Below, piece by piece: positions 39,317-47,764 of a DNA stretch of 64,000 bases (position 1 is its first letter; each line of letters opens with the position of its first letter). The stretch is from Acidobacteriota bacterium (lineage in GTDB: Bacteria > Acidobacteriota > Vicinamibacteria > Vicinamibacterales > JAKQTR01): NCBI GenBank assembly GCA_026393675.1, contig JAPKZQ010000046.1, positions 123,715-187,714 on the forward strand, in the 5' to 3' direction. Position numbers and translations under genes: made by a program. Under the pieces are notes generated by a model. That model was given only the letters and a program-made list of their open reading frames with translations, searched no databases and was not told the origin of the DNA.

Positions 39317-39325
39317 GGGGTTCAC

Positions 39326-39432
39326 CTATACCCTTCGGCTCAGTTGTGTTGCGCAACGCGTGGCACGTTCGCAGCCGTCAAGTGAGCTCAGGGTCTACGA
39401 CAAGGAGATTCAGGCTAACACGAAACCAGGCA
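39326..39432. other. short non-coding gap upstream of trpS and downstream of uvrC
   Basis: About 110 bp with the trpS promoter hexamer TATAGG at 39330-39325 (minus). A GTGAGCTCAGGGT stretch here is also found near 60840, so part of it may be a dispersed repeat. Confidence 0.4.
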
Positions 39433-41256
39433 TCAGCCGCGTGCGAAGTGGGCCAGCACGGCGTCGGCGGCCCTCGCGCCAACCACCGCGCACAGATCTT
39501 CGCGACTGGCACGGCGTACGCCGGCGGCACTGCCGAACGTCCTCAGCAGCGCGTTTCGGCGCCGGGGCCCGATGCCGGCGATGTCGTCGAGTTCGGAGCG
39601 CAGGTCGCGTGTGCGCCTGGCATGGCGGTGAAACGACACGGCAACACGATGGGCCTCGTCGCGGATCCGTCGAAGCAACAGCAAGGTCGGGTGGTCGACA
39701 TCAAGCGCGATTGGCTCAGGCCGATCGCGCGTGACGATCAACTCCTCCTTCTTGGCGAGGCCGGCGGCGACCAGGTTCCCGAGACCCAGCGACTCGAGGG
39801 CCTCGTAGGCCGATTCGACCTGTCCGCGGCCGCCGTCGACCAGAACGAGATCCGGAAACGGACCTCCGCGCGCGAGAAGCCCCTGGTACCGTCGCAGCAC
39901 GACCTCGCGCATGGCCGCGCAGTCGTCCGGCTTGGCCGGTGCGGCCGATGCCGCTCCCCTGACGCGGAACTTCCGGTACTCGCTCCGCCGCATCCGTCCG
40001 TCCTCGCAGACGACCAGCGACGCCACGGTCTCCGCGCCTTGCAACGTCGAGATATCGATGCACTCGATCCGCCGGGGAAACGCCGGCAAGCTGAGAATGG
40101 CGCGCAGGCTCTCCAACGCCTCGTAGTTGGCGACCGCGCCCCCGCTGAACCTGGATTGATACGCCATCGACGCGTTACGCGTGGCGAGATCGAGCAGGCC
40201 GCGCCGGTCCTGGCTTCGCGGGACGGCAATGGTCACGCGGCGGCCCGCGCGGGCGCTCAGCCACGACTCGAGCGCGTCGCCATCGTCGGGCCGCCCGGCC
40301 ACATGGATCTCCGGCGGAATGTCGTGCCCCTGGTAGAACTGGCCGAGCGCGGCACCCAGGACATTCTGCTCGGGTTCGTCGCCACCGGCGTCGGGTTCGG
40401 CGACCAGCTCGACGCGCTCGATCACCCGGCCGTTCCGCATCTGGAACACCTGGATGATCGTGCCGGACGGCCCCGACTTGAGGCCGAACGCGTCGCGGTC
40501 GCCGAGTGTCGGCGTGGCCATCTTCTGCTGGCGGTCCCGCAGCGTCTCGAGCGTGTGAATCGCGTCACGCAGGTGCGCAGCCTGCTCGAACGACTCACCC
40601 TCGGCGGCCTCGTGCATCTCGGTCGTCAGACGGCCGATCAGTTCGTCGGTGCGGCCCTCGAACAGGAGGCGGGTTCTGACCACCGCCGCCGCGTACTGCT
40701 CAGCGGTGCACAACGTCTCGACGCACGGCGCGAGGCACCGGCCGATGTCGAACTCGAGACACGCGCGGCCCCGGGCACCGGTGATGTGTTCCTGGCAGGA
40801 TCGGATCCCGAACACGCGGTGGGTCAGCCTCATGGTCTTGCGAGCGAGACTCGCCGGCATAAACGGTCCGGCGTACACATCGCCGTCCCGTTCGACGCGC
40901 CGCGCCACCAGCACGCGAGGAAACGACTCGGTGGTGGTCAGTTTCAGGTAGGGGTAGTTCTTGTCGTCGCGCAACAGGATGTTGAAGCGCGGCAGCCGCT
41001 GCTTGATCAGGTTGTTCTCGAGTGCCAGCGCCTCGACGACTGAATCGGTCACGACCACGTCGACGTGATCGACCTCATCGAGAAGCCGGTCGTGCCTCGG
41101 CGACGCGCCCCTGGCCCCGAGATAGCTGCTGACGCGGTCGCGCAGATGCGCCGCCTTGCCGACGTAGAGCGTCTGACCGTCGCGACCGAGGAACACGTAC
41201 ACACCCGGTTGCTCGGGCAGGCGGGCAATCTGATGCTTGAGGTCCTCAATAGGCAT
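39433..41256 (-). CDS. uvrC: excinuclease ABC subunit C
   Basis: Dual-incision nuclease of nucleotide excision repair, works with UvrA (47.8-50.8 kb here) and UvrB. 607 aa: GIY-YIG-type N-terminal domain (PGVYVFLGRDGQTLYVGKAAHLRDRV), Cys-rich CLEFDIGRCLAPCV, UvrB-binding UVR motif (FEQAAHLRDAIHTLETLRD), the RNase-H-like C-terminal nuclease (RRIECIDISTLQGAETVASLVV, and LVLVDGGRGQVESA), and two helix-hairpin-helix motifs at the end (IAGIGPRRRNALLRTFGS). The GIY motif reads GVY. No other repair gene is adjacent. Confidence 0.96.
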   Translation of the reverse strand: MPIEDLKHQIARLPEQPGVYVFLGRDGQTLYVGKAAHLRDRVSSYLGARGASPRHDRLLDEVDHVDVVVTDSVVEALALENNLIKQRLPRFNILLRDDKNYPYLKLTTTESFPRVLVARRVERDGDVYAGPFMPASLARKTMRLTHRVFGIRSCQEHITGARGRACLEFDIGRCLAPCVETLCTAEQYAAAVVRTRLLFEGRTDELIGRLTTEMHEAAEGESFEQAAHLRDAIHTLETLRDRQQKMATPTLGDRDAFGLKSGPSGTIIQVFQMRNGRVIERVELVAEPDAGGDEPEQNVLGAALGQFYQGHDIPPEIHVAGRPDDGDALESWLSARAGRRVTIAVPRSQDRRGLLDLATRNASMAYQSRFSGGAVANYEALESLRAILSLPAFPRRIECIDISTLQGAETVASLVVCEDGRMRRSEYRKFRVRGAASAAPAKPDDCAAMREVVLRRYQGLLARGGPFPDLVLVDGGRGQVESAYEALESLGLGNLVAAGLAKKEELIVTRDRPEPIALDVDHPTLLLLRRIRDEAHRVAVSFHRHARRTRDLRSELDDIAGIGPRRRNALLRTFGSAAGVRRASREDLCAVVGARAADAVLAHFARG

Positions 41257-41301
41257 GGAATAAGATGTCGCGACTCGTTTCTTCGGCCCGAGCTCTCTTG
41301 A

Positions 41302-41307
41302 TTATAC
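41302..41307 (+). promoter_or_regulatory. -10 hexamer TTATAC, 7 nt before the CDP-alcohol phosphotransferase ATG
   Basis: TGATTATACGAAAGCC precedes the ATG: an extended -10 with 7 nt to the start codon. There is no Shine-Dalgarno sequence, so transcription is expected to begin at or next to the ATG. Confidence 0.4.
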
Positions 41308-41314
41308 GAAAGCC

Positions 41315-42166
41315 ATGACCTTTACGGGTTCCATCGGTTTCGTCTTCAACTTTCCGCTCCGCGCGATCATCTGGGCATGCGTGAAGCTGGGCATCCACCC
41401 GAACGTCCTGACCATCACGGGCGTCCTCATCAACGTCGTCGCCGCGTGGGAACTGGCATTCGGCCATCTCTTTTCCGCCGGCTGGTGGATGGTTGCGGCC
41501 AACATGTTCGATTACATCGACGGCAAGGTCGCCCACGAGGCGGGCGTGGCCAGCGAGTTCGGCGGGTTCTGGGACTCGGTGATGGACCGGTTCTCGGACA
41601 TTTCGCTCTTTATCGGCCTGATCGCGCTCTACAACGAGCGCGGGACCGGCCATGGCGACTACGTGCTGATTACGTCGCTGGCGATGATGTTCTCGGTCCT
41701 GACCAGCTACACGCGGGCGCGCGCCGAGTCGCTGGTCGAGAAGTGCAAGGTCGGCTTCATGGAACGGCCCGAACGGATCGTGCTGTTCATGATTGGCGCG
41801 TTTACGAACCGGATGGCCGCAGTCCTGTGGGTGATCCTGGTCCTGTCGATCGTCACCGTGCTGGCTCGGATCTACTTCACCTGGCGGGAATTGAAGGCGG
41901 GGCGCAGCCTGGCGGCGGTCAAGGCCGGCACGGCGCCATCGCCGATTCCGTCAACACAGATGGGGACGGTCCAGAAGGTGATGACGCTGCCAGTGCTGAT
42001 TGTCTGGCGGGGACTGTTCTGGACCTACGAGCGGGCCACCTGGCAGTACGACATCATGGTGATCACGATCCTCATGTTCGTGTGGGGCACGCCGGCGCGG
42101 TTCCTCGGCGATCCGACGGCGCTCGACGGCATCGGCCTCTTCCAGTGGATCCTCGGGCTGAAATAG
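41315..42166 (+). CDS. CDP-alcohol phosphatidyltransferase family membrane protein
   Basis: 283 aa with about six membrane helices (roughly 14-30, 40-60, 100-125, 145-165, 185-205, 255-275). The signature D-x2-DG-x2-A-x-...-G-x3-D-x3-D is present at about residues 68-90 as DYIDGKVAHEAGV followed by GGFWDSVMD; the usual Arg after A is His here. It transfers a phosphoalcohol from a CDP-linked donor to an alcohol, for example in phospholipid head-group or glycerol- or inositol-phosphate synthesis. Which alcohol is not clear. Divergent from uvrC. Followed by a hairpin. Confidence 0.88.
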   Translation: MTFTGSIGFVFNFPLRAIIWACVKLGIHPNVLTITGVLINVVAAWELAFGHLFSAGWWMVAANMFDYIDGKVAHEAGVASEFGGFWDSVMDRFSDISLFIGLIALYNERGTGHGDYVLITSLAMMFSVLTSYTRARAESLVEKCKVGFMERPERIVLFMIGAFTNRMAAVLWVILVLSIVTVLARIYFTWRELKAGRSLAAVKAGTAPSPIPSTQMGTVQKVMTLPVLIVWRGLFWTYERATWQYDIMVITILMFVWGTPARFLGDPTALDGIGLFQWILGLK

Positions 42167-42172
42167 GTGTTG

Positions 42173-42190
42173 CCGGGTCTGAAGACCCGG
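42173..42190 (+). terminator. hairpin after the CDP-alcohol phosphotransferase
   Basis: CCGGGTC-TGAA-GACCCGG, a 7-bp stem with a tetraloop, 7 bp after the stop. No strong T-run follows, so termination is uncertain. Confidence 0.45.
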
Positions 42191-42247
42191 CCTCCAGTTC
42201 TAATATCCCGGCCTGCACTTCTTGCTCCTTGCATCTTCCCCCCACCT

Positions 42248-42805
42248 CTACACGTCTTCCCGCTCATCGTGTCCGCCGAGATCGAGCGGCGGGTGCTGGA
42301 AGTGGAGGTCGTGCGCCTTGATGTGGTCGCGCAGCAGCCGGCGCGCTTCGCCATAGTGCTCCGGCGGGACGCTGAGACGGCCGGCCCGTTGCTGGTGTCC
42401 GGCCACGACGACGATCGCGGGCGTCGGGTCTTCTCGCCATGTCAGCCCGGTGACGTCGCCGTATTTCACGAATCTCCGCTCGAGCCAGAGACCGTCCCGG
42501 TAGAACCCGCGCTCGACCCGGAAGCTCAGCGGGTAGACGATGCCGTAGTAGGCGAACATCATCACCTCGCCGAACACCTGGCCGAGCAACCAGTGGAGCA
42601 CGAGGAGTTTGTAGAGGATCACGAGGCCGAGACCGACGGCGATCCATTTTGACAGCGCGAAGGTCCTGGGCCTGGGCACCACCCAGGTCAGCAGCGCGTT
42701 GGGTCGCCGCCGCCGGAACGCCAGGTAATCGTTGAGCAGGACCAGGTTGGCGGCCAGGAATCCGAGGCCAAACAGCAGCAGCAGCGCGCCGAGGGGATTC
42801 GCCAC
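42248..42805 (-). CDS. hypothetical inner-membrane protein
   Basis: 185 aa. Helix 1 (GALLLLFGLGFLAANLVLL, residues 5-23), helices 2 and 3 (KWIAVGLGLVILYKLLVLHW and VMMFAYYGIVYPLSF, about 53-95), then a soluble C-terminal half with beta segments resembling a PH-like domain (ERGFYRDGLWLERRFVKYGDVTGL, TPAIVVVAG) and a charged His/Asp-rich tail. That would suit a membrane protein with a small cytoplasmic domain. No family recognised. The stop is 81 bp from the CDP-alcohol phosphotransferase stop and the start is 21 bp from the tdk stop, on the same strand as tdk, so the two may be cotranscribed. Confidence 0.65.
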   Translation of the reverse strand: MANPLGALLLLFGLGFLAANLVLLNDYLAFRRRRPNALLTWVVPRPRTFALSKWIAVGLGLVILYKLLVLHWLLGQVFGEVMMFAYYGIVYPLSFRVERGFYRDGLWLERRFVKYGDVTGLTWREDPTPAIVVVAGHQQRAGRLSVPPEHYGEARRLLRDHIKAHDLHFQHPPLDLGGHDEREDV

Positions 42806-42826
42806 CAGTTTCCCCGTCCGCGATCG

Positions 42827-43423
42827 CTAGGCCGTCCTGGGTTTGTCGCCGCCCGCCAGCGACGGGTCGAAGCACCGGCGGCAACGCGCCTCATAGGTGC
42901 CCTGCGAGCCCAGCAGCAGGCGGTCGCTGCTGGCGACCAACCGCTGCGTATGATTGGCCGGGTTGCCGCAGACCATGCAGATGGCGAGCGTCTTGGTGAT
43001 GTACTCCGCGATCGCCAGCAACTGCGGCATCGGTTCGAACGGCTTGCCGAGATAATCCTGGTCGAGACCCGCGACAATCACCCGCTTGCCGCGACTGGCG
43101 AGCGTGTTGCAAACCGCCGGCAGCTCGGCATCGAAGAACTGTCCTTCGTCGATCCCCACGACCTCGGTGTTGTCGTCCACCATCTGCAACAGTTCGTTGG
43201 AGCTCAAGACGTTTCTCGACTGGATGCGCATCTCGCTGTGCGAGACGATTTCGTCCTCGCTGAACCGGCTGTCGAATTTCGGCTTGAAGATCTGGACCTT
43301 CTGGCGGGCGATCTGCGCGCGACGGAGGCGGCGGATGAGCTCCTCGCTCTTCCCGCTGAACATGCTGCCGCAGACGACCTCGATCCAGCCCGTATGGCGC
43401 GTGCGTTCGATATCCATGGACAA
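42827..43423 (-). CDS. tdk: thymidine kinase
   Basis: Salvages thymidine to dTMP. 198 aa, type II family: P-loop [19 protein letters not shown] (residues 18-36), the catalytic-Glu block [37 protein letters not shown], and the zinc site CMVCGNPA and CRRC. It follows efp with a short heptad-repeat gap. Confidence 0.96.
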   Translation of the reverse strand: MSMDIERTRHTGWIEVVCGSMFSGKSEELIRRLRRAQIARQKVQIFKPKFDSRFSEDEIVSHSEMRIQSRNVLSSNELLQMVDDNTEVVGIDEGQFFDAELPAVCNTLASRGKRVIVAGLDQDYLGKPFEPMPQLLAIAEYITKTLAICMVCGNPANHTQRLVASSDRLLLGSQGTYEARCRRCFDPSLAGGDKPRTA

Positions 43424-43492
43424 TCCAGGGATTGGGGATTGGCACGAGAGTGTCTCCCTAATCCCTAACCCCTAATCGCTAACCCCTAATGC
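43424..43492. repeat. heptad-type repeats between efp and tdk
   Basis: ATCCCTAACCCCTAATCGCT and related CCTAAC/CCTAAT units: a variant of the heptads seen elsewhere. Confidence 0.5.
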
Positions 43493-44056
43493 CTACACCC
43501 GGGCCTGATACTCGCCCGTCTCGGTATTGACCCGAATCCGGTCGCCAATCGTCACAAACGGCGGCACCGACACGACCAGGCCCGTCTCGAGCGTCGCCGG
43601 CTTCAACTGTGCACTCGCGGTCGCCCCCTTGATGGCCGGCGCCGTGTCCTTGACCGCCAGGTCCACCGTCTGCGGCAACTCGATCCCCACCGGTTCGGCT
43701 CCGTAGAACTCGACCTTGATGGTCGACTCCGGCACGAGGTAGCCAATCATCTCGCCCAACACTTCGTCGGAGAGCGTGATCTGGTCGTAGGTGCTCGTGT
43801 CCATGAAGTGGTGACCGCCCGCGTCGCTGTACATGTACTGCATTTCGAGTTCGTCAAGCGTCGCCCGCTGGATGGTATCTTCCGACCGCAGCCGTTGTTC
43901 CACCTGCGCCCCGTTGCGCAGGTTGCGCATCTTGACGCGAACAAAACCGCGGAGGTTGCCGGGCGTGACGTGCTGCAACTCGAGGATCCTCAACAGGTCG
44001 CCCTCCAGTTGGATGAGCATGCCTTTTCTGAGACGCGTGGCCTGAATGGCACTCAT
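43493..44056 (-). CDS. efp: translation elongation factor P with Asn at position 34
   Basis: 187 aa, three beta-barrel domains: KOW-like N-terminal (residues 5-60), the OB domain after FYGAEPVGIELP, and the C-terminal VPPFVTIGDRIRVNTETGEY signature. EF-P rescues ribosomes stalled at polyproline. The tip loop is HVTPGNLRGFVRVK, which places Asn at position 34 where most EF-Ps have Lys or Arg to be modified. The start is the ATG at MSAIQATRLRK; upstream in-frame codons do not look like EF-P. It is divergent from hsp20. Confidence 0.93.
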   Translation of the reverse strand: MSAIQATRLRKGMLIQLEGDLLRILELQHVTPGNLRGFVRVKMRNLRNGAQVEQRLRSEDTIQRATLDELEMQYMYSDAGGHHFMDTSTYDQITLSDEVLGEMIGYLVPESTIKVEFYGAEPVGIELPQTVDLAVKDTAPAIKGATASAQLKPATLETGLVVSVPPFVTIGDRIRVNTETGEYQARV

Positions 44057-44148
44057 GATGTCAACTGCTGTCCTGTTGGCCTTCGCAGCCCGTAGACGCC
44101 CTTGCAGGCGAGTTTTGCCCTCGTACAGACCGTCGATCGTAGCACATC

Positions 44149-44178
44149 TGGTTGGGCCCAACCAAACATGCTAGCATG
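44149..44178. promoter_or_regulatory. two perfect palindromes in the efp-hsp20 divergent region
   Basis: TGGTTGGGCCCAACCA (44149-44164) and CATGCTAGCATG (44167-44178) are both perfect and almost touch the Hsp20 start codon. They look like operators for a heat-shock or stress regulator; the second contains the ATG proposed for hsp20. Confidence 0.5.
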
Positions 44179-44586
44179 CGATTCGTGGCCTTTTCTCGCT
44201 GGGATCCGCTCCATGATCTGCTCGCGCTGCACGAACGGCTGAACCGTCTGGGATCGGAGGAGGCGCCCGGCTGGACGCCAGCCGTCGACCTGTACGAAAC
44301 GGCCGACCGCTTCGTCGTCAGCGTCGAACTGCCCAGCCTGAACCGCGACGACATCCGCATCGATGCCCAGGAGCAGACGCTCGTCATCCGTGGCGAGCGG
44401 CCTTGCCAGACGCCGGGTGACGCCCGGTTCCTGCGGGTCGAACGGGGACATGGCGCGTTCGTGCGTTCCTTCTCGCTCCCCCAGCCTGTTCGGGCCGGGG
44501 AGATCTCGGCGGAATTCCGCAACGGCGTCCTCACGGTGCTCGTGCCCAAGGTGCTTCCGCAGACTCGTCGCATTAAGGTCGACTGA
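44176..44586 (+). CDS. Hsp20-family small heat-shock protein
   Basis: About 136 aa. Alpha-crystallin domain (residues about 35-125): [36 protein letters not shown] and the closing [14 protein letters not shown]. The C-terminal IxI-like anchor is RRIKVD. Holdase chaperone in the cytoplasm. I use the ATG at MRFVAFSRW; another lies 24 bp upstream inside a palindrome. It is 6 bp upstream of htrA and so forms a stress operon. Confidence 0.9.
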   Translation: MRFVAFSRWDPLHDLLALHERLNRLGSEEAPGWTPAVDLYETADRFVVSVELPSLNRDDIRIDAQEQTLVIRGERPCQTPGDARFLRVERGHGAFVRSFSLPQPVRAGEISAEFRNGVLTVLVPKVLPQTRRIKVD

Positions 44587-44591
44587 CTGCC

Positions 44592-45779
<1,188 letters not shown>

Positions 45780-46429
45780 GCTGGAGCACGTGATGTATCG
45801 CGCCCGGGTACCGGACACGCAGGGATTGCCGATGGCCAAGCATCGCCACGGCCTGTCGGTGCCAACGCGAATCCCAATCCGCGCACTCCACCCGATATCG
45901 TGAATCGTCTTCCCGCGATCCTCGATCCACAACGTCGCACGCGCTGACCTCGCCAGGTCGACCCGGTTGTCGTCCAGCGTAATCCCCATGGCACACGTCA
46001 GGTTCCCAGGGCCCCGGCACAACTCGTGTGTGGAAACATCCGGCCCGCTGACTCGCCGGCTTTGGCGCCGACGTATGTGCATGAGTTCGATCCCCGACAC
46101 GGGCTCGAGGGCACGAATCAGCACGGCAGCCGGAGCCCCGGCCTCTTCGGTGACCGCATTCACGAGATAGTGCATGCCGTAGTTCAAGTAGACATAGGCA
46201 TGGCCCGGCTCGCCATAGAGCGGCTCGTTACGAGGCGTCGGACCTGGTGCGGCGTGGCAGGCGGGATCGGATTCCCCGATGTAGGCCTCGGTTTCGACGA
46301 TGAACCCGCTCGTCAGACCATCACCCGATCGATGGACCAGCAGCTTGCCGAGCAGGTCTCGGGCGACGTCGAGGGTCGGCCGCCGGTAGAAGGACCGCGG
46401 CAGCACGCGGTCGCGTTGACCCCGACTGG

Positions 46430-47764
46430 TCACGGCGTCCTGGGAACCCCGGGCTTACGAATCATCAGCCGCTTCTGCGATCGCAGCGAGGCTGCCGCCA
46501 CGGTTCTGTCGCGATCGCGGGCCAGCATGTCGAGCGCCGGCAACGTCGCAACACTCCCGATGATGCCCAGCACCTCGGCGACGCCCGCACGCACCCTGGC
46601 ATCACGGTAGGATGCGGCTCCGCCAAGCGACGGCGCGATGGCGGAGCCGAGTTCCACCAGGTAAGCGAACGCGTTCTCCTCGAGATCGGCGCGGCCGAAC
46701 CCGTCGATGATCGCGCTGAGATCGCTGAAGTCGCCGATGCGGGCCCGGGCAAACGCGGCGGCCTGGCGAACCACGGGCGATCGGTCGGCCGCGGCGCGGG
46801 TCAGCAACGCGTTGAGGGCGGCGCGGTCGCCAATCCTGGCCGTGCCTTCGAGCGCGATCCGGCGAAGTTCCTCGTCATTCACCTCAAAGGCGCTCGCAAA
46901 CTGACTCACACTCGACGGATGCGCGATGTGAGCCAGGGCGTTGAGCGACGCCAGGCCGAGCTTGTCCCGCTTGTAGTATCCGCAGAAGTCGACCAGCGAC
47001 CGCACGGCGCGGTCGTACCGCAGCGCACCAAGCGCATTGATGGACGACAGGCGAACCAGTTCGTCCGGATCGTTCATGGCCACGATGAGCAGGTCGCCCA
47101 CCTCCGCGCGCTGGGCGAGCCATTCCTGATTGGCCTTTTCGTCGCGAAGCGCCGACTCGTACAGCCTGCCCAGCACGTGGATCGACGCGGCTCGCAGCGC
47201 TGGATCAGGATCCTTCATGGCAGCCAGCAGCCGCGACACCACACCCTTGGCATCAGGGAACTGACCGCGCTTGACGAGCGACGGCCCAAGCACTCCAACC
47301 GCGTACATCGCGTCGAACCGGACTCGCGGCGTCGAGGACGCGATCCCGCTCACCAGCGCCGTCATGACGGATGCCTGAGGCACGTTGGCCACGGTCGCAC
47401 CGGGCCCCTGCACGAACGCCAGCAACGGAAGTCTGGCGTCCTTCGACTTGACGATCCGGTTCGCGACCGCCCGCGTGTAGCCTTCGTCGGCGAGGAACAA
47501 CGACACTTCGGTTGCGATCGCCTGGGCCTGGACGTCGGCCACCGGGTCGCTGATCAACGCGGCCACAGGCGCCACCGCATCGATGTAGCCGGCACCGGCC
47601 AGCAGGCCCAGCGCGTCGATCCGGACCTTCGCGTCCGGAGACTTCAGCCGCGCGACCACATCCTCGTACGCGATCTCCTGACCGCGAACGGGCTGTCCCA
47701 TGCCACCGGCCATGATCGCCACCAGCGCCACGACTGCCGACCGGGATTGCACCGTGCGTCTCAT
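46430..47764 (-). CDS. HEAT-repeat protein, secreted or periplasmic
   Basis: About 444 aa. The N-terminal segment (SRSAVVALVAIMAGGMGQPVRG) looks like a signal peptide. The rest is a string of HEAT/PBS-lyase-like helical pairs (VRIDALGLLAGAGYIDAV, LRAASIHVLGRLYESAL, VRLSSINALGALRYDRAV, VRQAAAFARARIGDFSDL), a scaffold for protein contacts. The ATG overlaps the uvrA stop (ATGA), so it is coupled to uvrA although its product is apparently exported. The last residues (MIRKPGVPRTP) are encoded by a fragment of the dispersed double-hairpin repeat. Confidence 0.75.
   Translation of the reverse strand: MRRTVQSRSAVVALVAIMAGGMGQPVRGQEIAYEDVVARLKSPDAKVRIDALGLLAGAGYIDAVAPVAALISDPVADVQAQAIATEVSLFLADEGYTRAVANRIVKSKDARLPLLAFVQGPGATVANVPQASVMTALVSGIASSTPRVRFDAMYAVGVLGPSLVKRGQFPDAKGVVSRLLAAMKDPDPALRAASIHVLGRLYESALRDEKANQEWLAQRAEVGDLLIVAMNDPDELVRLSSINALGALRYDRAVRSLVDFCGYYKRDKLGLASLNALAHIAHPSSVSQFASAFEVNDEELRRIALEGTARIGDRAALNALLTRAAADRSPVVRQAAAFARARIGDFSDLSAIIDGFGRADLEENAFAYLVELGSAIAPSLGGAASYRDARVRAGVAEVLGIIGSVATLPALDMLARDRDRTVAAASLRSQKRLMIRKPGVPRTP
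46437..46458. repeat. fragment of the double-hairpin repeat within the HEAT gene end
   Basis: TCCTGGGAACCCCGGGCTTA resembles the opening of copies at 24101 and 34683. It supplies the final codons of the HEAT protein. Confidence 0.5.
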
